Part shown: one piece after another, positions 37,486-45,883 of the stretch
How positions within the stretch are numbered: the stretch's first letter is position 1
Layout of the letters: each line of letters begins with the position of its first letter
Source of the DNA: Bradyrhizobium sp. Arg816
GTDB lineage: Bacteria; Pseudomonadota; Alphaproteobacteria; Rhizobiales; Xanthobacteraceae
Assembly (NCBI RefSeq): GCF_029989365.1
Contig: NZ_JAPRAQ010000007.1
Coordinates: 62,001 to 126,000, forward strand
Direction: 5' to 3'
Length of the DNA stretch: 64,000 bases
Position numbers and translations under genes: made by a program
The notes under the pieces: model-generated
What the model was told of the DNA's origin: nothing
Database searches by the model: none
What the model saw: the letters and a program-made list of their open reading frames with translations, nothing else

Positions 37486-37492
37486 GTCAGCC

Positions 37493-37517
37493 AACGTGAT
37501 CCAGCACAGCCCGTTCC
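37493..37517 (-). promoter_or_regulatory. consensus EcfG-type stress promoter
   Basis: Minus strand: GGAAC (37517-37513), 16 bp, CGTT (37496-37493), an exact match to the general-stress sigma consensus, directly before the iron permease gene. Confidence 0.65.
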
Positions 37518-37620
37518 ACCAACGATGGTCATGCGACAATGCACCATTGCCAAGAACTGCGCGTCTTTGGAACCTGTCGATCCGCTCTGCTTTGCCAAGG
37601 ACGAACGAACGGAGCATGAA

Positions 37621-37794
37621 ATGGGCTTGAGTGAGGAAGACATTCGCAGCAGGGCCTATTTTCTTTGGAAGCAGGCTGGCGAACCCGCAGGGGCGATGGA
37701 CGACCTCTGGTACAAGGCGGAGGCCGAGTTGTTGGCCGAGCGATCCGAACAGGGTGAGGTCCCGCAAGGAATGACGGACAATCTACCGCTGTGA
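37621..37794 (+). CDS. DUF2934 domain protein
   Basis: A 57-residue protein. MGLSEEDIRSRAYFLWKQAGEPAGAMDDLWYKAEAELLAER matches DUF2934 along almost its full length. It is divergent from the iron permease and upstream of fdhD. The function is unknown; the family is common in stress gene clusters of Rhizobiales. Confidence 0.75.
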   Translation: MGLSEEDIRSRAYFLWKQAGEPAGAMDDLWYKAEAELLAERSEQGEVPQGMTDNLPL

Positions 37795-37866
37795 TGACCG
37801 GCTCTCGAACCGACAGTCGACGGTGTCTCATGCGACAGCAGCGCGGACCTGGGTGGCCTCGGCTTA

Positions 37867-37891
37867 GGAACCATCCTCCCTTTGCGGCGTC
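37867..37891 (+). promoter_or_regulatory. candidate EcfG promoter of fdhD
   Basis: GGAAC (37867-37871), 16 bp, CGTC (37888-37891). It would start RNA near 37898, which favours the TTG at 37915 as fdhD start over the in-frame TTG at 37882. Confidence 0.5.
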
Positions 37892-37914
37892 GCTTCTTTT
37901 TGAGGGAGGACGCG

Positions 37915-38733
37915 TTGCACGGCTCGCAGTTCAGGCGCCAAGCGAACCTGCCGCACGCGGTCGTCGGCGTCGATTGTCGCGACCAGGACGGGCGACTTGC
38001 TGCCCGCACGCTTGCTGAAGAGACCCCCGTAGCCCTGGCGTACAACGGAACGACGCTTGCGGTTGTGATGGCGACACCCGCCGATCTCACCGATCTCGCC
38101 ATAGGGTTTAGCCTGACGGAGGGAATTATTGCCGGGCCTTCCGAGATCGAGGATTTGGACATCGTCCGGCACGGGGACAGCGTGGAGCTGCGGATGTGGC
38201 TCACATCCGACCGGAGTGATCGCCTTGCAACGCGGCGGCGGCGTCTGGTAGGCCCAACGGGTTGCGGCCTCTGTGGTATCGAAAGCCTGGCCGACGCCTG
38301 TCCGCCCGTTCCCCACATTACAAACCACCTGTCGCTTACCGCCGAGGACATTTCGTCTGCCGTGCATGCGCTGACAGCGGCGCAGGATATCAATCGTGCG
38401 ACCCGAGCAACGCACGCAGCCGGGCTATATCGGCCTGGCTTAGGGTTGTTGCTGCTGCGTGAAGATGTCGGCCGGCATAATGCCCTCGATAAGCTCGCGG
38501 GAGCGATGGAAGCAGAGGGCGTGACCGGGTCCTCTGGCGCGCTCATTCTCACCAGCCGCGTGTCGATCGAACTGGTGCAAAAGGCTGCAGCCATCGGCAT
38601 CGGCATTCTGATCGCGGTCTCTGCCCCGACCGCACTCGCCGTCCGAACTGCGACCGCGTCGGGAATCACGCTGGTCGGCGTCGCGCGCGGCAGCGAGTTC
38701 CAAGTCTTCAGCCAGCCCGGAAGCTTACGGTAA
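37915..38733 (+). CDS. fdhD: formate dehydrogenase accessory sulfurtransferase FdhD
   Basis: A 272-residue cytosolic protein that transfers sulfur to the molybdenum cofactor of formate-dehydrogenase-type enzymes. Family marks: ETPVALAYNG (substrate loop), DLAIGFSLTEGII, the catalytic Cys pair in GCGLCGIES, REDVGRHNALDKLAGA and SRVSIELVQKAAAIGI. I place the start at TTG 37915 because GAGGGAGG lies 5 nt before it and a promoter overlaps the alternative. Its client is probably the YdeP/FdhF-like enzyme at 45884-48205. Confidence 0.88.
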   Translation: MHGSQFRRQANLPHAVVGVDCRDQDGRLAARTLAEETPVALAYNGTTLAVVMATPADLTDLAIGFSLTEGIIAGPSEIEDLDIVRHGDSVELRMWLTSDRSDRLATRRRRLVGPTGCGLCGIESLADACPPVPHITNHLSLTAEDISSAVHALTAAQDINRATRATHAAGLYRPGLGLLLLREDVGRHNALDKLAGAMEAEGVTGSSGALILTSRVSIELVQKAAAIGIGILIAVSAPTALAVRTATASGITLVGVARGSEFQVFSQPGSLR

Positions 38734-38801
38734 GGAATCCGAACTCGCAGGAACCAAGCCGAAGCGCATCGATTTATAGTTCCCTTGAGCTGACGGGTCA
38801 G

Positions 38802-39368
38802 ATGAAGCGGATGACCAGCATTCTCCTCGCAGTTGTGGCGGCCCTGGCGGGCTGCCAGCGGGAGCAGCGGCAGTTGCGGCTCGACCCGCCGACAGCCGAT
38901 GCGCTCGACAAGATCGCGTTGATGCCGAATGGCATCGCCGGCGCCCCACCGCGGGTCTATTTCGCACTGGGCAAGCCTTACGAGGCCAATGCCTACAATC
39001 TGAGCCAAGGCAAACGACTGTATTCGTGGTTCGGCTGCAAGAGCTGTCACGGCGACGGTCAGGGTGGGAGCGGGCCGAGCTTCCTTGACGGCTGGTGGTA
39101 CTACGGCCCCGAGATGGTCTCCATCTTCGCCTCGATCCGGGATGGGCGGCCCCACGGCATGCCGTCGTTTCGAGACAAGATGACGACGGATCAGATCTGG
39201 CAGCTTGCGGGCTATGTACAGACCATCGGCTCCTATGAAGGCAAGACCGCTGCGCCGAGCCGGAACGACGAGAAGCAGACGCGACCTGCCGAAAATCGCG
39301 CACCGGCCAAACTGCGATTTGATCAGGGCCCCTCGCCGGTCCATTTGGATCAGGGACCGACGCCGTGA
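38802..39368 (+). CDS. lipoprotein-type cytochrome c
   Basis: A 188-residue protein with one haem c. A signal peptide with lipobox (LAVVAALAGCQRE, Cys18) suggests a lipid-anchored periplasmic protein. The haem motif CKSCH is near residue 81, and the distal Met is probably in GMPSFRDKMTTD. The C-terminal 40 residues are polar and Pro-rich. Its TGA overlaps the GTG of coxB. It likely feeds electrons to the oxidase. A weak EcfG-like box (GGAAC-N16-GATT) lies at 38750-38774. Confidence 0.82.
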   Translation: MKRMTSILLAVVAALAGCQREQRQLRLDPPTADALDKIALMPNGIAGAPPRVYFALGKPYEANAYNLSQGKRLYSWFGCKSCHGDGQGGSGPSFLDGWWYYGPEMVSIFASIRDGRPHGMPSFRDKMTTDQIWQLAGYVQTIGSYEGKTAAPSRNDEKQTRPAENRAPAKLRFDQGPSPVHLDQGPTP

Positions 39369-40375
39369 TCCGCGCCCTGAGCAAGATCTGTTTGAGCGCG
39401 ATGCTCGCCGTGCCGCTGGCCGCGTGCGGCAGCAATTGGCAATCCGCGCTCGACGTTCACGGCACCTCGGCAATCAGCCTGAAGCATCTCATCCTTCTGA
39501 TCGTCGCAGTCTGCTCCGTCGTCTGGATGCTGGTAATGGTCGCGCTGATCTGGGCTTTGTGGCACCGGCGGGAAGGCCTGTCGACACCACCTCAGCCTGG
39601 CCGCGAACGGCGCATGACCATCGCGGTCATCGGCGCCGTCATCGTCACCGCCGTCATCATCGGCACCTTCACCATCATGAGCTTCTTTGCCACGCGCAGT
39701 CTCAGCGTCGCCGGCCAGGACGAACTGACGATCCGGGTGCGCGGCCTGCAATGGTGGTGGGGCATCGAGTATCTCGGCCCGGATCCATCCCGGCGATTCG
39801 AGACCGCCAACGAGATCCACATTCCGGTTGGCCGCAGCGTGCACCTCAAGCTTGAGGGCCTCGACGTGATCCATTCATTCTGGGTCCCGAGCCTCGCCGG
39901 CAAGCAAGACCTGATCCCGGGCCGCTCCAATGAGCTCACGATCCGGGCGGAGCAGCCTGGCGTGTATCGCGGTCAGTGCGCGGAATATTGCGGCATGCAG
40001 CACGCGCACATGGCGCTGCTGGTGATCGCGGAGTCGCAGGACGATTTCGACAAATGGGCGAACGCGGAGCGGAATGCGGCGGCCCAGCCTGTCGAAGAGG
40101 AGGCGGCTGCGGGAATGCAGACGTTCCTGACGAAGCCGTGCGCGGCCTGCCACACCATCCGTGGCACCATTGCAGCCGGCACCACGGGGCCCGATCTCAC
40201 CCATGTCGGCAGCCGCCGGACCATCGCGGCGGGGCTGTTCGAAACCACGCGCGGCTCGCTCGCAGCCTGGATCGCCGATCCACAGACCATCAAGCCGGGC
40301 AATAACATGCCGATGGTGCCGCTCGCACCGGAAGAGTTGCGCGATGTCTCTGCTTATCTGGCGAGCCTGAAATGA
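39365..40375 (+). CDS. coxB: cytochrome c oxidase subunit II with fused cytochrome c
   Basis: A 336-residue subunit II. A lipobox-like N-terminus (VPLAACGSN) is followed by two membrane helices (about 40-66 and 84-108). The CuA domain has ligands His170, Cys205, Glu207, Cys209, His213 and Met216 (CAEYCGMQHAHM). A C-terminal haem c domain has CAACH at 259-263 and a distal Met in NNMPM. It accepts electrons from soluble or anchored cytochrome c and passes them to subunit I. The fusion is typical of caa3-type and CoxM-type enzymes. GTG start overlaps the cytochrome gene; stop overlaps coxA. Confidence 0.92.
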   Translation: MIRALSKICLSAMLAVPLAACGSNWQSALDVHGTSAISLKHLILLIVAVCSVVWMLVMVALIWALWHRREGLSTPPQPGRERRMTIAVIGAVIVTAVIIGTFTIMSFFATRSLSVAGQDELTIRVRGLQWWWGIEYLGPDPSRRFETANEIHIPVGRSVHLKLEGLDVIHSFWVPSLAGKQDLIPGRSNELTIRAEQPGVYRGQCAEYCGMQHAHMALLVIAESQDDFDKWANAERNAAAQPVEEEAAAGMQTFLTKPCAACHTIRGTIAAGTTGPDLTHVGSRRTIAAGLFETTRGSLAAWIADPQTIKPGNNMPMVPLAPEELRDVSAYLASLK

Positions 40376-42285
40376 ACATGCCCGCCAAAGCGTCCGACAC
40401 GCGCGACATCGACATCCAAGGCTCGTGCCTGACAGAGGCGTTGACTGAGACATGGAAGACGCCGCCCGGCATCTGGGGCGCGCTCACCACCGTCGATCAC
40501 AAGATCATCGGCCGCCGCTACATCTTCACGGCCTTTGTCTTCCTCGTGCTCGGAGGAGTCCTCGCCGTGCTGATGCGGATCCAGCTCGCGCAGCCAGAGG
40601 CGCGCCTGCTTGGTCCCGACCGCTATAATCAGATCTTCACCATGCACGGCGCCAACATGATGTTCCTGTTTGCCGTGCCTGTAATGGAGGCCGTGGCGGT
40701 CTATCTGGTGCCGCTGATGGTCGGCACCCGCAACATCGCCTTCCCTCGCCTCAACGCATTCTCCTACTGGATCTATCTTGCCGGCGGCGCGCTGCTCTGG
40801 ATTGCCTTTGCGCTCGACATGGGACCGGACGTCGGCTGGTTCGCCTATGTGCCGCTATCCGGGCCGCAATATGCCGCCGGCAAGCGCGCCGACATCTGGG
40901 CACAGATGATCACCTTTACCGAAGTCTCCGCGCTCGCAGTCGCTGTGGAGATGGTGGTCACCGTCTTCAAGCAACGCGCGCCGGGCATGACGCTCGACCG
41001 CATCCCCGTGTTCGTGTGGGCGATGCTGGTGACGTCCTTCCTGATCATCATGGCGATGCCGGCGATCATGGTCGCCAGCACCAGCCTGATCCTCGACCGC
41101 CTCGTCGGCACGCACTTCTTCAATCCGGCCGAGGGCGGTGACGTGCTGCTCTGGCAGCATTTATTCTGGTTCTTCGGCCATCCCGAGGTCTACATCATCT
41201 TCCTGCCGGCGGCCGGCATGGTCTCGACCATGATCGAACCGTTCGCGAGGCGACCGGCCTTCGGCTATCTCGGTCTGGTGATGGCGCTGATTGCAACCGG
41301 CATCCTCGCCTTCGGCCTGTGGGTGCACCACATGTTCGTGGCGGGTCTGCCACGACTAGGTGAGAGCTTTTTCACGGCGTCCAGCATGGCCATCGCGATC
41401 CCTGCCGGCATTCAGATCTTCTGCTGGCTGGCGACGCTGTGGGACGGCAGGCCGGTGTTCAAGACGCCGCTCCTCTTCATCATCGGTTTCTTCGTCACCT
41501 TTGTCATCGGCGGCCTTACCGGGGTGATGGTTGCCTCCGTCCCGTTCGACACCCAGGTGCACGACACGTATTTCGTCGTCGCGCATTTCCATTATGTGCT
41601 GGTCGGCGGCGCCGTTTTCCCGCTACTGGGCGCCATCCACTATTGGTTTCCCAAGCTCACCGGACGGATGATGAGCGAGACGCTTGGGCAGTGGTCGTTC
41701 TGGCTGATCATCACCGGCTTTAACGCCACCTTCTTTCCAATGCATATCCTCGGATTGGAGGGCATGCCGCGGCGAATCTACACCTATCAGCCCGACCTGC
41801 CTTGGCACGCTCTTAATGTGTTCGCGAGCCTCAGCTCCATCGTGCTCACCGCCGGGTTCTTGGTGTTCTTCATTAATGTCATCCGGAGCGCGTGGGCCGG
41901 CGACGTCGCTTCCGACAATCCCTGGGATGCAGCCACTTTGGAGTGGGCCACCTCGTCGCCTCCGCCCAGCTTCAATTTTGCGATGATCCCCGTCGTCAAT
42001 AGTTTGCATCCGCTCTGGGATTGCCGCGATGCGCTTGCTGTGGCAAAGGGCCTGCGTACCGATCGGCGCGAGCTGGTGGTGACGTCGCTCAATACTGCCG
42101 AACCACAGGCGCGCGAGGCCTCGCCGCGGAATTCGATCTGGCCACTGCTGACGGCGATCGCAACCAGCATCATGCTGATCTGGTCGATATTCACGCCCTG
42201 GGCGGTGGTGTGGGGCTCGATCCCGATCGCGATCGCCCTGATCGGCTGGTTCTGGCCCAAGGGAACGCCGGAGGACGAGGCATGA
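40372..42285 (+). CDS. coxA: cytochrome c oxidase subunit I (heme-copper oxidase, A-type)
   Basis: A 637-residue, 12-helix catalytic subunit. Haem and copper ligands: His92 (MHGANMM), His270-Pro-Glu-Val-Tyr274 (cross-linked His-Tyr and gating Glu272), His319-His320, and His405/His407 (VAHFHYVL). The Glu places it in A1-type oxidases. Odd: where the D-pathway entry Asp is expected (APDMAFPRLN in Paracoccus) it has Asn121 (TRNIAFPRLN), and where the K-pathway Thr/Lys are expected (PTGIKVF) it has Ala345 and Gln348 (PAGIQIF). The order II-I-III and these traits suit an alternative CoxN-like enzyme. Confidence 0.93.
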   Translation: MNMPAKASDTRDIDIQGSCLTEALTETWKTPPGIWGALTTVDHKIIGRRYIFTAFVFLVLGGVLAVLMRIQLAQPEARLLGPDRYNQIFTMHGANMMFLFAVPVMEAVAVYLVPLMVGTRNIAFPRLNAFSYWIYLAGGALLWIAFALDMGPDVGWFAYVPLSGPQYAAGKRADIWAQMITFTEVSALAVAVEMVVTVFKQRAPGMTLDRIPVFVWAMLVTSFLIIMAMPAIMVASTSLILDRLVGTHFFNPAEGGDVLLWQHLFWFFGHPEVYIIFLPAAGMVSTMIEPFARRPAFGYLGLVMALIATGILAFGLWVHHMFVAGLPRLGESFFTASSMAIAIPAGIQIFCWLATLWDGRPVFKTPLLFIIGFFVTFVIGGLTGVMVASVPFDTQVHDTYFVVAHFHYVLVGGAVFPLLGAIHYWFPKLTGRMMSETLGQWSFWLIITGFNATFFPMHILGLEGMPRRIYTYQPDLPWHALNVFASLSSIVLTAGFLVFFINVIRSAWAGDVASDNPWDAATLEWATSSPPPSFNFAMIPVVNSLHPLWDCRDALAVAKGLRTDRRELVVTSLNTAEPQAREASPRNSIWPLLTAIATSIMLIWSIFTPWAVVWGSIPIAIALIGWFWPKGTPEDEA

Positions 42286-42884
42286 GGGAAAGGATCGTGC
42301 TCGATCTCCGCAAGCTGCCGCTACACGGGATGGGGACACAGAGTGCCACCTGGTGGGGCACGCTCGCCTTCATGCTGATCGAGGGCACCGGCTTTGCCCT
42401 GGCGATCGCCGTCTACCTCTATCTGATGAGCCTGGCGACCACTTGGCCGATCGACGCTCCCCCACCCGATCTGCTTCCCGGCACATTGGTGACGCTCATT
42501 CTGCTCGTCAGCCTGGTGCCCAACATCCTGATCTCGCGCTGGGCGGAGCAGCAAGACCTGCGCAAGGTCAGGATCGGCCTTGTCGTCATGTCGATCCTGG
42601 GAATCGCGCCGCTGATCGTGCGCGTCTTCGAATTTCCTGCGTTGCGGATCAGTTGGGACACCAATGCCTACGGCTCCGTGGTTTGGCTCCTGCTGGGCCT
42701 CCACACCACGCACATCATCACCGACCTCGCCGACACCCTGGTCCTCGCCGCGCTGATGTTTACGCGCCACGCGCAAAATGCCCGCCGCTTCGGCGACGTC
42801 CAGGACAACGCCATGTATTGGAACTTTGTCGTTGCGGCGTGGCTTCCGATCTATGGCTGCATCTATTGGCTGGCACGGCTATGA
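42282..42884 (+). CDS. coxC: cytochrome c oxidase subunit III
   Basis: A 200-residue membrane protein with five or six helices. ATWWGTLAFMLIEGTGFALAIAVYLYL, VVWLLLGLHTTHIITDLADTLVLAALM and YWNFVVAAWLPIYGCIYWLARL match subunit III of short type. ATG 42282 overlaps the coxA stop. It stabilises subunit I and helps proton uptake. Confidence 0.85.
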   Translation: MRERIVLDLRKLPLHGMGTQSATWWGTLAFMLIEGTGFALAIAVYLYLMSLATTWPIDAPPPDLLPGTLVTLILLVSLVPNILISRWAEQQDLRKVRIGLVVMSILGIAPLIVRVFEFPALRISWDTNAYGSVVWLLLGLHTTHIITDLADTLVLAALMFTRHAQNARRFGDVQDNAMYWNFVVAAWLPIYGCIYWLARL

Positions 42885-43222
42885 GCGCATCAAAATTCCT
42901 GACCCATCTCACGATCTGGGCCGGCCTCTGGTTCGCCGCCGTGATCTGGGCCGTCAATATGCAGCTTGGACAAATCCCGCCCGATGTCGATTGCCGATCA
43001 ACGCTGCATGTCTCCGCCATCATCTCCCTTGCAGGCGCAATCTTGACGGCTCTGTCGGGCGTCGCGTCGTGGTCTTGCGCAAGAAGGCTGGGGGTCGCGA
43101 GCGCGCCCGCTCATACGATCGATTTCGCCAGAGCGGTCAGCGCCCTTTCCGCCTGCCTCTTCACCTTTGCTCTTGCGATGCAGGGCGGGGCCTCTCTGGT
43201 GCTGACGGGATGCGAAAGATAG
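42881..43222 (+). CDS. small membrane protein of the oxidase operon
   Basis: A 113-residue protein with three hydrophobic helices (FLTHLTIWAGLWFAAVIWAVNM, VSAIISLAGAILTALSGVAS, VSALSACLFTFALAMQGGASLVL). ATG 42881 overlaps the coxC stop, and its own end overlaps the CtaG-like gene by 13 bp. There is no family I can name; by position it is an oxidase subunit IV-like or assembly protein. Confidence 0.7.
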   Translation: MSASKFLTHLTIWAGLWFAAVIWAVNMQLGQIPPDVDCRSTLHVSAIISLAGAILTALSGVASWSCARRLGVASAPAHTIDFARAVSALSACLFTFALAMQGGASLVLTGCER

Positions 43223-44106
43223 CGGCAATCACGGCTGGCCTGCTGGCGGGTGGTGCGGCACATGCCCACGAGCTGACCCCGGACGTGAGCGGCGCGCGTT
43301 GGACGCTCGATCCCTGGATCGTCCTCCCTCTCATGGTTTTTGGTCTCATGTACGGCGTCGGCGCGCTTGTTCTGCTCCGGCGACGGGCTCGTGTTCCTGG
43401 TGCCGGACTCTGGCAAGTCGTTGCCTGCGCCGCCGGCTGGCTCTCGCTGATCGCAGCGCTGGTGTCGCCGCTGCACTGGCTTGGCGAACGGCTGCTCAGC
43501 TTTCACATGATCGAGCACGAGATCCTGATGGCCGTAGCCGCGCCGTTGCTGGTGATCGCGCGACCGGTTGGAACGCTATTGTGGTCCCTGCCCCGCCGCG
43601 TTCGCCTGTCGATCGGCCGCTGGATGCGGCTGCCTGCCACCGACGCCGTGTGGGGCTTTTTCAGCGCCGGTCGCACCGCAACGATCCTGCACGGAATGGC
43701 GATCTGGGGCTGGCACGCGCCGCTCCTGTTCGACGCAGCCGTTTCCAACCTCCTCCTGCACCGGGCGCAGCATCTCAGCTTCTTCCTGACGGCCGTCCTG
43801 TTCTGGTGGTCGGTGTTCAGGCGTAGTGAAACCGGGGCCGCCGCCTGGCATGTCTTCATCACCATGCTGCACACCAGCGTGCTCGGCGCCTTGATGGCGC
43901 TTGCGCCGCATCTGCTCTACCGGGAGCAACAGGAGGCTGCGGGGGCGTGGGGGCTCACTCCGCTGGAGGACCAGCAGCTGGCCGGCATCATCATGTGGGT
44001 GCCGGCGGGAACGATCTACGCCGGTGCGGCCCTGACCCTGATTGCGCTTTGGATCACGCGTGCCGCCAAGCAAACGGAGCGAACCGATGCCCTTCACGCG
44101 CAGTAG
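43210..44106 (+). CDS. CtaG/caa3-type oxidase assembly protein
   Basis: A 298-residue membrane protein of the CtaG_Cox (Caa3_CtaG) family. A signal/first helix is followed by about six more helices. The His-bearing motifs are LLSFHMIEHEILMAVAAPLLVIARP, ILHGMAIWGWHAPLLFDAA, LLHRAQHLSFFLTAVLFWW and FITMLHTSVLGALM. It is unrelated to the copper chaperone Cox11 despite the shared name and is thought to help copper-site assembly. It ends 20 bp inside the next gene. Confidence 0.85.
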   Translation: MRKIAAITAGLLAGGAAHAHELTPDVSGARWTLDPWIVLPLMVFGLMYGVGALVLLRRRARVPGAGLWQVVACAAGWLSLIAALVSPLHWLGERLLSFHMIEHEILMAVAAPLLVIARPVGTLLWSLPRRVRLSIGRWMRLPATDAVWGFFSAGRTATILHGMAIWGWHAPLLFDAAVSNLLLHRAQHLSFFLTAVLFWWSVFRRSETGAAAWHVFITMLHTSVLGALMALAPHLLYREQQEAAGAWGLTPLEDQQLAGIIMWVPAGTIYAGAALTLIALWITRAAKQTERTDALHAQ

Positions 44107-44497
44107 AATGCTTATCGCCCTGATCGTCGCAGCCGGCGTACTGACTGCCTCCGCCGTGGCAGGCGGGCTCGCCCAAAGTTACCGCAAGCAGACCGAGAAT
44201 ACCGCCCGGGCCATGACCGCCGGCGATCCAGCCCGGGCGCCTGCCCTGATCCGCCGCTATGGCTGCGCCGGATGTCATACCATTTCCGGCATCCCCGGCG
44301 GCGACGGTCAGGTCGGAAGCTCTCTCGCCGATCTGCGTCAACGCGTCTATATCGCTGGTGTGGTGACCAACTCGCCCGACAATCTCATAGGATGGATCGT
44401 AACGCCGCAGGCTTTCTCGCCGAGGACAGCGATGCCGGCCACGGGGATCAGCGAGGCGGAGGCTCGCGATGTCGCGGCCTATCTCTATGCGCAGTGA
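44087..44497 (+). CDS. membrane-anchored cytochrome c
   Basis: A 136-residue protein. The N-terminal signal/anchor (MLIALIVAAGVLTASAVAGGL) is uncleaved or cleaved near AQS. The haem motif is CAGCH in RRYGCAGCHTI, with a distal Met probably in RTAMPATGIS. It is last in the oxidase operon and is likely an electron donor to coxB. It overlaps the CtaG-like gene by 20 bp. Confidence 0.85.
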   Translation: MPFTRSRMLIALIVAAGVLTASAVAGGLAQSYRKQTENTARAMTAGDPARAPALIRRYGCAGCHTISGIPGGDGQVGSSLADLRQRVYIAGVVTNSPDNLIGWIVTPQAFSPRTAMPATGISEAEARDVAAYLYAQ

Positions 44498-44500
44498 GGA

Positions 44501-45418
44501 TCAGGGACGAGGCGTCGGCCGGGGCGGCAGCGACTTCACATAGACGGCGATCGCCTTGCGATCGCTGTCCGGCAACATCGCCGTATTCGTGACGACATCG
44601 GCCATCGACGAGCCGACGCGGCCATGATTGGGCGTATTTCCGGTCTGCAACATCGCCGCCACCTGCTGCTCCGACCAGTCACCGATCCGTGCCGGCGTGA
44701 TGTTGGGATAGAAGCCGGTGCCTTCAGGATCTTGCCCCCCGGCATAGCGGGTCCCTGGTTTAATGCCGCCGAACAGATCTCGTGATGAATGGCATTCCGC
44801 GCAGTGAGCCACCGCCTCGGTCAGATACCGCCCCCGATTCCAGGACTCGTCATGTCCGGCATCGACCACGATCGGTCCAGGCTTGAAGTAGAGAAGCTTC
44901 CAGAACCCCACAAAGCGGCGAATGCCAAAAACCAGATTGAGCTCGTGATCAGGCGCACGCCCCTTCACGGCGGGGAGCGTGCGCAGATAGGCCATGAGAT
45001 CTTGGACGTCCTCGGAACGCATGTGCGTGAAGCTCGAATACGGAAACACGGGATAGTAGTGGCGACCGTCGGGAGAAACACCGCGCAGCAGCGCGTTGGC
45101 GAGATCCTTCGCAGTCCAGCGTGCGATGCCGTCTACCGGATCCATCGAAATATTGGGTGCGCGAAACGTGCCAAAGGGCGAGGTGAGCGCTAATCCGCCG
45201 CCGAGATGCAAGCGATCAGCTTGTCCCGGCGAGGCGTGGCAGGAGGCGCAGTCGCCGGCTGCAAAAATGAGCTTCCCGCGTGCGGCATCGCCGGCGGTGT
45301 CAGAGACACGGCCTACCTCTGCCGAAGTGAAACGCACGGGCGCAGTCAGGAACCAGATCCCCGCAGCGGCGGCCACGATCGCGGAGGCTGCTGAGATCAC
45401 CCAGAGGCGTCTGCGCAT
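44501..45418 (-). CDS. dihaem cytochrome c
   Basis: A 305-residue periplasmic protein with signal anchor (VISAASAIVAAAAGIWFL) and two haem c motifs, CASCH (about 57-61) and CAECH (about 207-211). The pattern FRAPNISMDPVDGIARWTAKDLANALLRGVSPDGRHYYPVFPY is that of the cytochrome subunits of membrane alcohol/aldehyde dehydrogenases, but no catalytic partner gene is adjacent. It is convergent with the oxidase operon, leaving only 3 bp. Confidence 0.85.
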   Translation of the reverse strand: MRRRLWVISAASAIVAAAAGIWFLTAPVRFTSAEVGRVSDTAGDAARGKLIFAAGDCASCHASPGQADRLHLGGGLALTSPFGTFRAPNISMDPVDGIARWTAKDLANALLRGVSPDGRHYYPVFPYSSFTHMRSEDVQDLMAYLRTLPAVKGRAPDHELNLVFGIRRFVGFWKLLYFKPGPIVVDAGHDESWNRGRYLTEAVAHCAECHSSRDLFGGIKPGTRYAGGQDPEGTGFYPNITPARIGDWSEQQVAAMLQTGNTPNHGRVGSSMADVVTNTAMLPDSDRKAIAVYVKSLPPRPTPRP

Positions 45419-45459
45419 TTTTCTCCTCGTTCGCCGCCGACGCCAAGTCCGTGGTCAGA

Positions 45460-45753
45460 TCACCAGTGTCGATAATGCCGATAGTACCGACGATGACCGT
45501 AGTAAGGTCCGCCATAAGCATAGCCGGGGCCATAGGCGTAAGCGGGGCCATATGCGTAGCCGGGGCCATAGCCCGGACCAAATCCGTAAGGACCGTAGGC
45601 CCCGTAAGCTCCTGCCGCGAGTGCTCCGGCTGCGATTCCGAAGCCAATGCCCGGGCCGCCCCATCCGCCGCCGCGCCAATGTGCGTCCGCGGGGGTGACC
45701 GCGACTGTTGCGATCACGGCGACAGCGGCTCCAACTAATCCGATCTTCTTCAT
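45460..45753 (-). CDS. Gly/Tyr-rich secreted protein
   Basis: A 97-residue protein. A signal peptide (MKKIGLVGAAVAVIATVAVT, cleavage near ADA-HW) is followed by Gly-rich sequence with GPGYAYGPA-type repeats and an aromatic/basic tail (YYGHRRYYRHYRHW). The repeat unit GPGYGPGYAYGP is visible three to four times. Role unknown; comparable to the protein at 10563. Confidence 0.72.
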   Translation of the reverse strand: MKKIGLVGAAVAVIATVAVTPADAHWRGGGWGGPGIGFGIAAGALAAGAYGAYGPYGFGPGYGPGYAYGPAYAYGPGYAYGGPYYGHRRYYRHYRHW

Positions 45754-45883
45754 CTCAAACTCCAATCATCAAGTCGATGACGGTTCAATTCGGAAGGACC
45801 GTCGAAGTTTCTATTCACCTGTGGCGCCAATGGAGAGCTCGGGCCTATCGACAACACGAAAGGCCCACGCTCTGCAGTTGGGC

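Noticed and set aside
37656-39473. A 605-codon open frame on the minus strand
   Set aside because: It lies opposite fdhD and the cytochrome/coxB genes, is Arg/Ser/Pro-rich and has no known domain; it is a GC-rich shadow of real genes.
41623-42339. A 238-codon minus-strand frame
   Set aside because: Antisense to coxA, Arg/His-rich and without domain signs.
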